A stretch of 64,000 nt of DNA, from NCBI RefSeq assembly GCF_002266465.3, contig NZ_CP029427.2, forward strand, positions 4,652,501 to 4,716,500, read 5' to 3'. Shown in pieces: positions 7,942 to 15,619 of this stretch. Made by a program: the position numbers and the translations under genes. This DNA is from Bradyrhizobium symbiodeficiens (GTDB lineage: Bacteria > Pseudomonadota > Alphaproteobacteria > Rhizobiales > Xanthobacteraceae). Numbering within the stretch: position 1 is the stretch's first letter; every line of letters starts with the position of its first letter. The notes beneath the pieces were generated by a model that saw only the letters and a program-made list of their open reading frames with translations, was not told the origin of the DNA and made no database searches.

Positions 7942-9243
7942 ATGCGTGCCGACCGGACGACGTCCGGTGCGCGCGGTCGTGCGCTCCGGATCGGCCTGAT
8001 CTCAGCCTTGGTGCCGCTGTCGCTGACACTGGTTCAATGCGGCCAAGCGCCAAACCCGGCGGCGCTCGCGGCGAACTCGCAGGCCAATGTCCACGGCGGC
8101 ACTCAGATGGTCGCCAAAACCAATACCCAAGTCGCGAGCGGCGACACGTTCGAGGATCGCTTCCCCGCTCCGCAATTCAGGGAGCGCTTCCCCTCGGCGA
8201 ACGAGAGTTTCCTGCAACGGCAGATGTCGGACTTCTCGCCGAAGCGCGCAGTCCAGCAGCCGTCGCCGGAGCAGGCCCCCTACAAGGTCGCTTCGCTCGA
8301 GCCGCAGCTCCCCTACAAGCGCGCGCCGCGCGACGACCTGACGACCCTCGTCAGCATGAAGTCGTCGGCCTTTCCCTATTTCGGCACCAACCCCGCCTCC
8401 GACGCGCCCTTCCTCAACATCTCCAAGGGCGATCGCCGCGGCCACCGCAGCTATTCCGGTCGCGTGTTCTGGCAGGACGAGACCTACAATGACAACCGCG
8501 TGCTGATGCACGTGCCCGAGCATTTCGACGTCCGCAAGCCGGGCGTGATCGTGGTGTTCTTCCACGGCAACGGCGCGACGCTCGAACGCGACGTGCGTGA
8601 TCGCCAGCTGGTGCCGAAGCAGATCACCGATTCCGGCGCCAATGCCGTGCTGCTTGCCCCGCAATTGGCGGTCGATGCCGCCGATTCCAGCGCCGGCAAG
8701 TTCTGGCAGCCGGGCGGCTTCAAGCGCTTCATGGCGGAATCGGCCGACCACCTCGCCCGCGCCACCGGTGATCCCAACAGCGCTCGCGCCTTCGCCAACA
8801 TGCCGATCGTGGTCGTCGGCTATAGCGGCGGCTTCCTGCCGACGGCGTGGAGCCTGGAGGTCGGCGGCATCAGCGACCGCGTCCGCGGCGTCGTGCTGCT
8901 CGACGCCGTCTATGGCGAGATGGACAAGTTCGCGTCCTGGATCGAGAGCCACCGCTCCGGCTTCTTCGTCAGCGCCTACACCCGCGGCACGGCGCGGCGC
9001 GACCGCGAGCTGATGAGCATGCTGCGGCAGAAGGGCATCAGCGTCGCCGAGGACATGGACGGTCCCTTGCGTCCCGGCAGCGTGGTGTTCGTCGAGACCG
9101 CCGACGGCATCACCCATCGCGACTATGTCACCCGCGCCTGGACGCGGGATCCACTCAAGGACGTGCTGGTGAAGATGTCGGCAACGCCCGCGTTGGCGCT
9201 GACGCGCGTCGCCGCGACCAACCCGTCGGCATCGAGCCGCTAA
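7942..9243 (+). CDS. Lipoprotein with alpha/beta-hydrolase-like fold
   Basis: From the ATG at 7942 (CGAGAGCTGAC before it) the protein is 433 residues. The N-terminus is a lipoprotein signal: several Arg, a hydrophobic ISALVPLSLTLVQC core and a Cys at the lipobox, so it should be lipid-anchored at the membrane. After about 110 disordered Pro/Ala/Gln-rich residues comes an alpha/beta-hydrolase-like part: VIVVFFHGNGAT (oxyanion-loop-like HGNG), then IVVVGYSGG as a GxSxG nucleophile elbow, followed by VVLLDAVYG. A late His (DGITHRDY) could complete a triad. The substrate is unknown. An ATG 33 bases upstream is an alternative start. Confidence 0.75.
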   Translation: MRADRTTSGARGRALRIGLISALVPLSLTLVQCGQAPNPAALAANSQANVHGGTQMVAKTNTQVASGDTFEDRFPAPQFRERFPSANESFLQRQMSDFSPKRAVQQPSPEQAPYKVASLEPQLPYKRAPRDDLTTLVSMKSSAFPYFGTNPASDAPFLNISKGDRRGHRSYSGRVFWQDETYNDNRVLMHVPEHFDVRKPGVIVVFFHGNGATLERDVRDRQLVPKQITDSGANAVLLAPQLAVDAADSSAGKFWQPGGFKRFMAESADHLARATGDPNSARAFANMPIVVVGYSGGFLPTAWSLEVGGISDRVRGVVLLDAVYGEMDKFASWIESHRSGFFVSAYTRGTARRDRELMSMLRQKGISVAEDMDGPLRPGSVVFVETADGITHRDYVTRAWTRDPLKDVLVKMSATPALALTRVAATNPSASSR

Positions 9244-9410
9244 CCGATATTGCGCGAGCCGGCATTTGACAGCACTGCCTGCAATTGTCTCAGGCTCTGA
9301 TCAAAATGTGATGTTGATGGCCGGCATCCCCGCAAGCCACCGGATTGCTTCCGCCGGCGGAGCTCATAGTTTGCGGCCGAGTTGCGTTTCGAATTGCGTG
9401 GGGACAGGCG

Positions 9411-9737
9411 GTGCGTCAGGGATTGTACAAGGTCGACTTCCACACCGTTCATGGAACGGGCTGCGGCGTCGTCTATGTGACGAACGGCAAGATGCGCGGA
9501 GGCAATTCCGCTTTCGCCTTCATCGGCACCTACACGGGCGAAGGCTGCAGCATCAAGGTCAAGATCTCGACCCAGCGCTATAACGACGACCCGTCCTTCA
9601 AGGGGCTGTTCGGCGCCGATCGGATCACGCTGGCGCTCGCCGGCCGGGAGGACGGCGACACCGCGGAATTCGAGGGCAACGCGCTGCAGGCGCCGGGCGT
9701 TACCTTCCGAGCGGTGCTGAGCCGGATCAGCGACTGA
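9411..9737 (+). CDS. GrlR-family regulatory protein
   Basis: With the GTG at 9411 (GGGGACAGGC before it) the protein is 108 residues and matches the small beta-barrel GrlR family end to end: GLYKVDFHTVHGTGCGVVYV near the start, then GKMRGGNSAFAFIGTYTGEG, and the typical ending APGVTFRAVLSRISD. GrlR in attaching/effacing E. coli binds the activator GrlA and represses type III secretion. Rhizobial genomes carry lone GrlR-like proteins with no GrlA or secretion genes beside them, as here. Function in this setting is unknown. A longer ATG frame from 9345 adds 22 residues without family match. Confidence 0.75.
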   Translation: MRQGLYKVDFHTVHGTGCGVVYVTNGKMRGGNSAFAFIGTYTGEGCSIKVKISTQRYNDDPSFKGLFGADRITLALAGREDGDTAEFEGNALQAPGVTFRAVLSRISD

Positions 9738-9771
9738 GCCTCAGATCGTTCACGATCAGCTCCTGTAAGTC

Positions 9772-10149
9772 TCAGCTCTTGGGCAGCTTCGGAATGCTCT
9801 CGGCAAAGCCGTTGAAGCAGGCCAGCCGCTCGTCCTCTTCCTTGAGGAAACGGCAATCGGCGTAGCCCTTGGCCTTCGCCGGCTTCGGCTTCGGCGTCGG
9901 CGGGATGATGGCATCGTAGCAGTTGAGGCGGTCCTTGGTGCCGTCGTCGAGTTCGAGGCAGGCCTGGAGCCGGACCGCGATCGATTGCGGCTTACCCTTC
10001 GGCGCTGCGGCCGGCTTGGCCGCTGCCTCTTTCGTCCCCTTGGGCTTGACCTGCACCAGGGGCTTGTCCCCCACCATCGGTGGCTTGTCGGCTTGAGCGA
10101 ACGCGGAGGCTGAATAGAGCACCGCGGCAACCGCCAGAATCATCCTCAT
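9772..10149 (-). CDS. Small secreted protein, unknown function
   Basis: The 125-residue protein begins with a signal peptide (MRMILAVAAVLYSASAFAQA). A Lys/Pro/Ala-rich linker follows to about residue 55. The last 70 residues hold four Cys in a pattern like ACLELDD...LNCYDAII...DCRFLKEEDERLACFNGF. The 'RLxCYD...RLxCFN' words recall type VI-associated TagF/VasL-like or 'DUF-type' periplasmic repeats in which a Cys pair follows Asp/Arg, suggesting two related halves joined by disulfides. This is a description only. AGAGAG lies 9 bases before the ATG. A TTG at 10158 is also possible. Confidence 0.6.
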   Translation of the reverse strand: MRMILAVAAVLYSASAFAQADKPPMVGDKPLVQVKPKGTKEAAAKPAAAPKGKPQSIAVRLQACLELDDGTKDRLNCYDAIIPPTPKPKPAKAKGYADCRFLKEEDERLACFNGFAESIPKLPKS

Positions 10150-10240
10150 TTCAGTCAACTCTCTTTGGTCCCCATGACCGGCCTTCTAGCGCTCCAGCGC
10201 GCGGTTTGCCAAGCACCTTGCGTACAAGAAAATGCGGGAT

Positions 10241-11413
10241 TCAGGCCGTTGCGGCCGCAGGCCGGGGCCGGGTCATGACCACCAGGATCAGCGCCAGCAC
10301 GACGAAACCGACCGCGACGAAGCCCAGCGCATGCAGGAATTCGTGGGCGAACAGCAGCCCGCCGACGGCGGAGCCGACCGCCTGGCCGATATAGAGGACG
10401 GACGTATTGAGCGCGACGGTTGCCGATGCCAGCGGCGGCGCGACCGCGACCAGCCGCACTTGCTGCATCGAATTGGTCGAGGCAAAGCCGAGGCCCCAGA
10501 TCGCGACTCCGGCTGTCATGAAAGCAAGCGTGCCGGCACCGAGCGCCCAGCCCGTGACGCCCGCGAGCAGCAGGCAGGTGAACAGCAACGAGGTCCGGTA
10601 CGGTCCCGAGGTGTCGACGATGCGGGTGGCGACGACGACGCCGAGGAAGCCGCAGACGCCGTAGAGCGCGAACACCATGCCGATCGCATCGGGACCGGCG
10701 CCGGTGAGCTTCTTGAGCAGCGGGCCCATGAAGGTGAACACCGCGAACTGCCCCGACATCTGCAGCATGGTGATCGCCAGCAACAGCAGGATCGTGCTGT
10801 TGCGGCCGACATCGCGCCAGGTCTTCAGGTCCACCGGCGCGCCCTTCAGGCCCGCCGGCAGCCGCAGCAGCAACAAGAGGAAACTGACACAACCGAGCGC
10901 GCCGATCGCACCATAGGCGGCGTGCCAGCCATGGCGGCTGGCGATGAAGGTGATCAGCGGAAGGCCGACGGCGGCAGCGAGCGACCAGCCGAGAAAGATA
11001 TAGGCGATGGTGCTGCCACGCCGCTCGGCCGGCACGATCAACGCCGCGGTACCGGCAGCCTGCGGCGTATAGAGCGCACCGACCGCGAGCATCACGAGAC
11101 GGATGACGAGGAGGCTCGTGTAATCGGGCGCAAAGGCGGAGGCGAGATTGCCGAAGGCAAGCACCGCCAGCGTTGTCGTGAGCAGCGTCCGCCGATCGAT
11201 GCGGCTGGTCAGCCAGGCCGTCAGCGGCGAGCCGATGCATAGCGTGATCGCGCCGAAGGTGACGAGGAGCCCGGCCGCATGAATGCTGACGTCGAGCCCG
11301 CTCGCCAACTCCGGCAGCATGCCCGCCGGGGCCAGTACCGAGCATCCGGTGACGAGATTGCCGAGCATCAAGGCGGTCGGCGCCAAACGGCCGGCGGCGG
11401 GCGGATTTTCCAT
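10241..11413 (-). CDS. MFS transporter, DHA1-type exporter
   Basis: The 390-residue protein has 12 predicted membrane segments. Recognisable parts are LVTGCSVLAPAGMLPELASG in TM1 and the loop, SPLTAWLTSRIDRRTLL (the TM2-TM3 motif A), and an AGTAALIVPAERRG block typical of the AraJ/YdhP-like sugar or drug efflux branch. It would be a proton-driven exporter in the inner membrane. It is divergent from thrS with 186 bp between the starts. No regulator is adjacent, and the substrate is unknown. Confidence 0.85.
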   Translation of the reverse strand: MENPPAAGRLAPTALMLGNLVTGCSVLAPAGMLPELASGLDVSIHAAGLLVTFGAITLCIGSPLTAWLTSRIDRRTLLTTTLAVLAFGNLASAFAPDYTSLLVIRLVMLAVGALYTPQAAGTAALIVPAERRGSTIAYIFLGWSLAAAVGLPLITFIASRHGWHAAYGAIGALGCVSFLLLLLRLPAGLKGAPVDLKTWRDVGRNSTILLLLAITMLQMSGQFAVFTFMGPLLKKLTGAGPDAIGMVFALYGVCGFLGVVVATRIVDTSGPYRTSLLFTCLLLAGVTGWALGAGTLAFMTAGVAIWGLGFASTNSMQQVRLVAVAPPLASATVALNTSVLYIGQAVGSAVGGLLFAHEFLHALGFVAVGFVVLALILVVMTRPRPAAATA

Positions 11414-11599
11414 GCAAATGCATGTAGAACAGCCCCGTGACCAGTTAAAGGGCGCGGCTCGAAATAGTTGAAGCGCCGCCCCGGCTTTTGCGCGTCACTT
11501 TCTTGGAAATGCCGGATTGCGCAGGCCGAATCGCCTGATATATCGCTCGTTCCCGCTTACCTGCGCTCGTTCGCAGGAGTGAGCCTCAGGAGAAAAGCA

Positions 11600-13639
11600 A
11601 TGACCGAGCCTAAATCCGAATCCGGCTTCCAATATTCCCTCAGCAATCTGAAGCCCGTGACCCCCGCCGCCAAAGTCACCCTCACCTTCCCGGACGGCGC
11701 CCAGCGCCAGTTCGACTACGGAATCACCGGTCTCGACATCGCCAAGGGCATCTCTCCGTCGCTGGCCAAGCGCACGGTTGCGATGGCGCTCGACGGCGTG
11801 GTCTCCGATCTCAACGATGCGATCGAGGCCGATGCCAAGATCGAGTTCGTCAATCGCGACGACCCGCGCGCGCTGGAATTGATCCGCCACGACTGCGCGC
11901 ACGTGCTCGCCGAAGCCGTGCAGGCGCTGTGGCCGGGCACCCAGGTCACCATCGGTCCCGTGATCGAGAACGGTTTCTATTACGACTTCTTCCGCAACGA
12001 GCCGTTCACGCCGGACGACTTTGCGGCCATCGAGAAAAAGATGCGCGAGCTGATCGCGCGCGATAAGCCTTTCACGAAGGAAGTCTGGGACCGCGAGAAA
12101 ACCAAACAGGTGTTCCGCGACAAGGGCGAGGCCTTCAAGGTCGAACTGGTCGATGCCATTCCCGGCAACGAGCCGATCAAGATCTACTACCAGGGCGACT
12201 GGTTCGACCTGTGCCGCGGCCCGCACATGACCTCGACCGGCAAGGTCGGCAACGCCTTCAAGCTGATGAAGGTGGCCGGCGCCTATTGGCGCGGCGACAG
12301 CAACAATCCGATGCTGACCCGCATCTACGGCACCGCCTTCGCCAAGCAGGAGGACCTCGACGCTTATCTGAAGCAGATCGAGGAAGCGGAAAAGCGCGAC
12401 CATCGCAAGCTCGGGCGCGAGCTCGACCTCTTCCACTTCCAGGAGGAAGGCCCGGGCGTCGTGTTCTGGCACGCCAAGGGATGGACCATCTTCCAGCAGC
12501 TGATCGCCTATATGCGCCGGCGCCTGACCGGCGACTACAGCGAGGTCAACGCGCCGCAGATCCTCGACAAGTCCTTGTGGGAGACATCGGGACATTGGGG
12601 CTGGTACCGCGAGAACATGTTCGCGGCGCAGTCGGCCGGCGACGAGGCCGAGGACAAGCGCTGGTTTGCGCTGAAGCCGATGAACTGCCCGGGTCACGTC
12701 CAGATCTTCAAGCACGGCCTGAAGAGCTACCGCGACCTGCCCTTGCGCCTCGCCGAGTTCGGCGTGGTACATCGCTACGAGCCCTCCGGCGCCATGCACG
12801 GGTTGATGCGCGTGCGCGGCTTCACCCAGGACGATGCGCACATCTTCTGCACCGAGGATCAACTCGCCGAGGAATGCCTGAAGATCAACGATCTCATCCT
12901 GTCGACCTACGCTGATTTCGGCTTCACCGGCGACCTCACCGTGAAGCTGTCGACGCGGCCTGAAAAGCGCGTCGGCACCGACGAGATGTGGGATCACGCC
13001 GAGCGCGTGATGGCCACCGTGCTGCGCGAAATCCAGTCGCAGAGCAATCACATCAAGACCGAGATCAACCCGGGCGAAGGCGCCTTCTACGGGCCGAAGT
13101 TCGAATATGTGCTGCGCGACGCCATCGGCCGCGACTGGCAGTGCGGCACCACGCAGGTCGACTTCAACCTGCCGGAGCGGTTCGGCGCATTCTACATCGA
13201 CCATGATGGCGGCAAGAAACCGCCTGTCATGGTGCACCGTGCGATCTGCGGCTCGATGGAGCGCTATATCGGCATCCTGATCGAGCACTATGCCGGCAAC
13301 TTCCCGCTCTGGCTCTCGCCGGTGCAGGCGGTGGTCACCACCATCACCTCGGAAGGCGACGAATACGCCAAGGTTGTGATGGAGCAGGCACGGCGCGCAG
13401 GGCTTCGGGTCGAGATCGATTTGCGCAACGAAAAGATCAACTACAAGGTCCGCGAGCACTCGCTGGCCAAGATCCCGGCGCTGCTCGTGGTCGGCAAGAA
13501 AGAGGCCGAAACGCATTCGGTCTCGGTCCGCCGGCTCGGCAGCGACGGCCAGAAGGTGATGACGACCGAGGAGGCGATCGCCGCCCTGGTCGACGAGGCG
13601 ACGCCGCCCGACGTCAAGCGGGCGCGCGGCATCGCCTGA
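11600..13639 (+). CDS. thrS: Threonyl-tRNA synthetase
   Basis: The 679-residue protein is a full class II ThrRS. It has an N-terminal TGS domain (about 24-85; VTLTFPDGAQRQFDY), a second additional domain with the editing-site HDCAH at 97-101 and CRGPH further on, then the catalytic core with MNCPGHVQIF (Zn-binding Cys), RVRGFTQDDAHIFC (motif 2 region) and a motif 3 ending in GSMERYIGILIEHYAG. The anticodon-binding domain closes the protein (FPLWLSPVQA onward). It charges tRNA-Thr and clears Ser-tRNA-Thr. The ATG at 11600 follows AGGAG by 8 bases. A 44-codon upstream frame lacks family similarity. The protein is slightly longer than the E. coli enzyme because of about 15 extra N-terminal residues. 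Confidence 0.97.
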   Translation: MTEPKSESGFQYSLSNLKPVTPAAKVTLTFPDGAQRQFDYGITGLDIAKGISPSLAKRTVAMALDGVVSDLNDAIEADAKIEFVNRDDPRALELIRHDCAHVLAEAVQALWPGTQVTIGPVIENGFYYDFFRNEPFTPDDFAAIEKKMRELIARDKPFTKEVWDREKTKQVFRDKGEAFKVELVDAIPGNEPIKIYYQGDWFDLCRGPHMTSTGKVGNAFKLMKVAGAYWRGDSNNPMLTRIYGTAFAKQEDLDAYLKQIEEAEKRDHRKLGRELDLFHFQEEGPGVVFWHAKGWTIFQQLIAYMRRRLTGDYSEVNAPQILDKSLWETSGHWGWYRENMFAAQSAGDEAEDKRWFALKPMNCPGHVQIFKHGLKSYRDLPLRLAEFGVVHRYEPSGAMHGLMRVRGFTQDDAHIFCTEDQLAEECLKINDLILSTYADFGFTGDLTVKLSTRPEKRVGTDEMWDHAERVMATVLREIQSQSNHIKTEINPGEGAFYGPKFEYVLRDAIGRDWQCGTTQVDFNLPERFGAFYIDHDGGKKPPVMVHRAICGSMERYIGILIEHYAGNFPLWLSPVQAVVTTITSEGDEYAKVVMEQARRAGLRVEIDLRNEKINYKVREHSLAKIPALLVVGKKEAETHSVSVRRLGSDGQKVMTTEEAIAALVDEATPPDVKRARGIA

Positions 13640-13732
13640 TTCCTGAAATCGATCTAAATTCGCTTCCGGTCGCGGGCGTGCATGCTTATCTCGGCATGGC
13701 ACGCCCGACGACCATTTGAAGAGGATATCGCA

Positions 13733-14296
13733 GTGCCCGACGCCATCGAACTCCTGAAGACCCGCCGCTCGGTCAAGCCGCGCGAGATGACCGGGCCCGG
13801 CCCTTCGGCGGCCGAGCTCGAGACCATCCTCACCATCGGCGCGCGCGTGCCCGACCACGGCAAGCTCGCGCCCTGGCGCTTCATCATTTTCGAGGGCGAC
13901 GCCCGCCAGCGCGCCGGCGAGGTGATCGCGAAGGTGTTCGCCCGGAAGAATCCCGGCGCGCCCGCGGCCGACGTCGAGACCGAACGCAAGCGTTTCATGG
14001 ACGCGCCGCTGGTGATCGCCATCGTCAGCTTCACCAGGCCGCATCCGAAGGTGCCGGCGTTCGAGCAGGAATTGTCGGCCGGCGCCAGCGCCATGAACAT
14101 CGTCACGGCCGCGACCGCGCTCGGCTACGGTGCCTGCTGGCTGACCGGCTGGTTCTCGTTCGACCGCGACGTGCTCGACGGCCTCGGCCTCAAGCCGGAC
14201 GAAAAACTCGCCGGCTTCATCCACGTGGGCACGCCGACCAAACCGAGCGAAGACCGTCCGCGACCGTTCCTTTCGGAAATCGTGACGCGTTTTTAA
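13733..14296 (+). CDS. Nitroreductase family protein
   Basis: The 187-residue protein has the nitroreductase fold: the FMN-binding start ELLKTRRSVKPREM, then ARVPDHGKLAPWRFII, the SAGASAMNIVTAATALGYGACWLTGW block, and a C-terminal GTPTKPSEDRPRP. It resembles the small YdjA-type subgroup of NAD(P)H-dependent flavoproteins. The GTG at 13733, after GAGGATATCGCA, is chosen because it places the RRS motif at residue 11, where the family has it. The gene sits between thrS and the serine hydrolase gene, with 93 and 63 bp spacing. Physiological substrate unknown. Confidence 0.87.
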   Translation: MPDAIELLKTRRSVKPREMTGPGPSAAELETILTIGARVPDHGKLAPWRFIIFEGDARQRAGEVIAKVFARKNPGAPAADVETERKRFMDAPLVIAIVSFTRPHPKVPAFEQELSAGASAMNIVTAATALGYGACWLTGWFSFDRDVLDGLGLKPDEKLAGFIHVGTPTKPSEDRPRPFLSEIVTRF

Positions 14297-14359
14297 TCCA
14301 ACGCTTGTTGACGCCCCCGGCGTCTTGCGGCTTTGATCCCGCCGAGGGAGGAAGCCCTG

Positions 14360-15619
14360 ATGAGACGTCGTGATTTTCTGGTCGGGGCCGCGCTGCTCGC
14401 CGGCACGATGGCGCGAAGCCGCGCCGCCAACATCCCCGCCCCCTCGCCGGACGGGCTCGAGCGCATCACGGCGTATTTCAACGACGAAGTCGGAAGCGGC
14501 CGCCTGCCGGGCGCGGTGATCCTGGTGCAGCAGCACGGTAGGCCGGTCTATCTGAAGTCCTTCGGCGTGCGCGATACCAGGACCGGCCTTGCGATGACGC
14601 CGGACACGATCTTCGCCATCCACTCCATGACCAAACCGATCACCTGCCTCGGCGCGATGATGCTGATCGACGAGGGCAAGCTCGCGCTCACCGACCCCGT
14701 GTCGAAATACATCCCGCTCTTTGCCGACACCAAGGTGGGCCTCGAGCCGGACGGCACCTCGAAGCTCCAGCTCGAGCCGCCAATCCGCCCTGTCAACATC
14801 GAGGATCTGCTGCGGCAGACCTCCGGCATCAGCTACGACTATATCGGCGCCCCCTGGGTGATGCAGGTTTACAAGGCCGCTGACATATTCGAGGGGCCCT
14901 TCAACAACAGGCAATTCGCCGACCGTATCGCCCGGCTGCCGCTCACGCGCCAGCCGGGGACGCTGTGGCGCTACGGCCATTCCACCGACGTGCTCGGCGC
15001 CATCATCGAGATCATCTCGGGACAGACGCTGTACGAATTCCTCAAGCAACGCATCCTCGATCCGCTCGGGATGAGCAGCACCAAGTTCGTGCTGAAGACG
15101 CCGGAGGAGCGTGCGCGGATGGCGCGACCGCTGCCGAGCGACCTGATCCTGCTCGAAGGCGAGCGCGACCGCCTCGCCCATCCCGAATGGGAGTCGGGCG
15201 GCGGCGGGCTGCTCTCGACCATCACCGACTATGAACGCTTCTCCCAGATGCTGCTCAATGGCGGCGCGTTCGAGGGCAGGCGTTACCTCAGCCCGGCCGC
15301 CTTCAAGGCCATGACGACCGATCATGTCGGGCCCGGGTCCGGCGTCGGACGCGACTATTTCTATTTCCCGGGCGACGGCTTCGGCTATGGCTACGGCATT
15401 GGTGTGCGTACCGATCCAGGCAATGCGAAGCCGCCGCCGGCAGGCTCGCTCGGCGAATTGAAATGGGACAGTGGCAGCGGCACCTATTTCGGCGTCGATC
15501 CCAAGCTCGACATGGTCTATCTCATGATGCAGCAGACCCAGAACGAGCGCAGCCGCATCACCCCCGCCTTCAAGGCGCTGGTCTACGATTGCTACCCCGA
15601 AGGGCTACGCCGCCCGTGA
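14360..15619 (+). CDS. Tat-exported serine hydrolase, beta-lactamase/EstB family
   Basis: The 419-residue protein begins MRRRDFLVGAALLAG, a twin-arginine type signal (RRRDFL) with cleavage near SRA-AN. The mature part is a class C beta-lactamase-like serine hydrolase. The nucleophile motif SMTK is at 89-92, followed by the usual AMMLIDEGKLALTDPVSKYIP. A YGHS motif stands at the Tyr position, and WDSGSGTYFGVDP near the end replaces the KTG-like motif. Such enzymes are mostly esterases or D-aminopeptidase-like. GAGGGAGGAAG before the ATG is a strong ribosome binding site. The 3' end overlaps the convergent GGDEF-EAL gene by 15 bp. Confidence 0.87.
   Translation: MRRRDFLVGAALLAGTMARSRAANIPAPSPDGLERITAYFNDEVGSGRLPGAVILVQQHGRPVYLKSFGVRDTRTGLAMTPDTIFAIHSMTKPITCLGAMMLIDEGKLALTDPVSKYIPLFADTKVGLEPDGTSKLQLEPPIRPVNIEDLLRQTSGISYDYIGAPWVMQVYKAADIFEGPFNNRQFADRIARLPLTRQPGTLWRYGHSTDVLGAIIEIISGQTLYEFLKQRILDPLGMSSTKFVLKTPEERARMARPLPSDLILLEGERDRLAHPEWESGGGGLLSTITDYERFSQMLLNGGAFEGRRYLSPAAFKAMTTDHVGPGSGVGRDYFYFPGDGFGYGYGIGVRTDPGNAKPPPAGSLGELKWDSGSGTYFGVDPKLDMVYLMMQQTQNERSRITPAFKALVYDCYPEGLRRP

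Noticed and set aside
11495..15325. Very long open frame (about 1276 codons) on the reverse strand opposite thrS, the nitroreductase and the serine hydrolase genes
   Set aside because: It mirrors three well-supported genes, its composition is that of a GC-rich antisense frame, and it has no recognisable domain or ribosome binding site.
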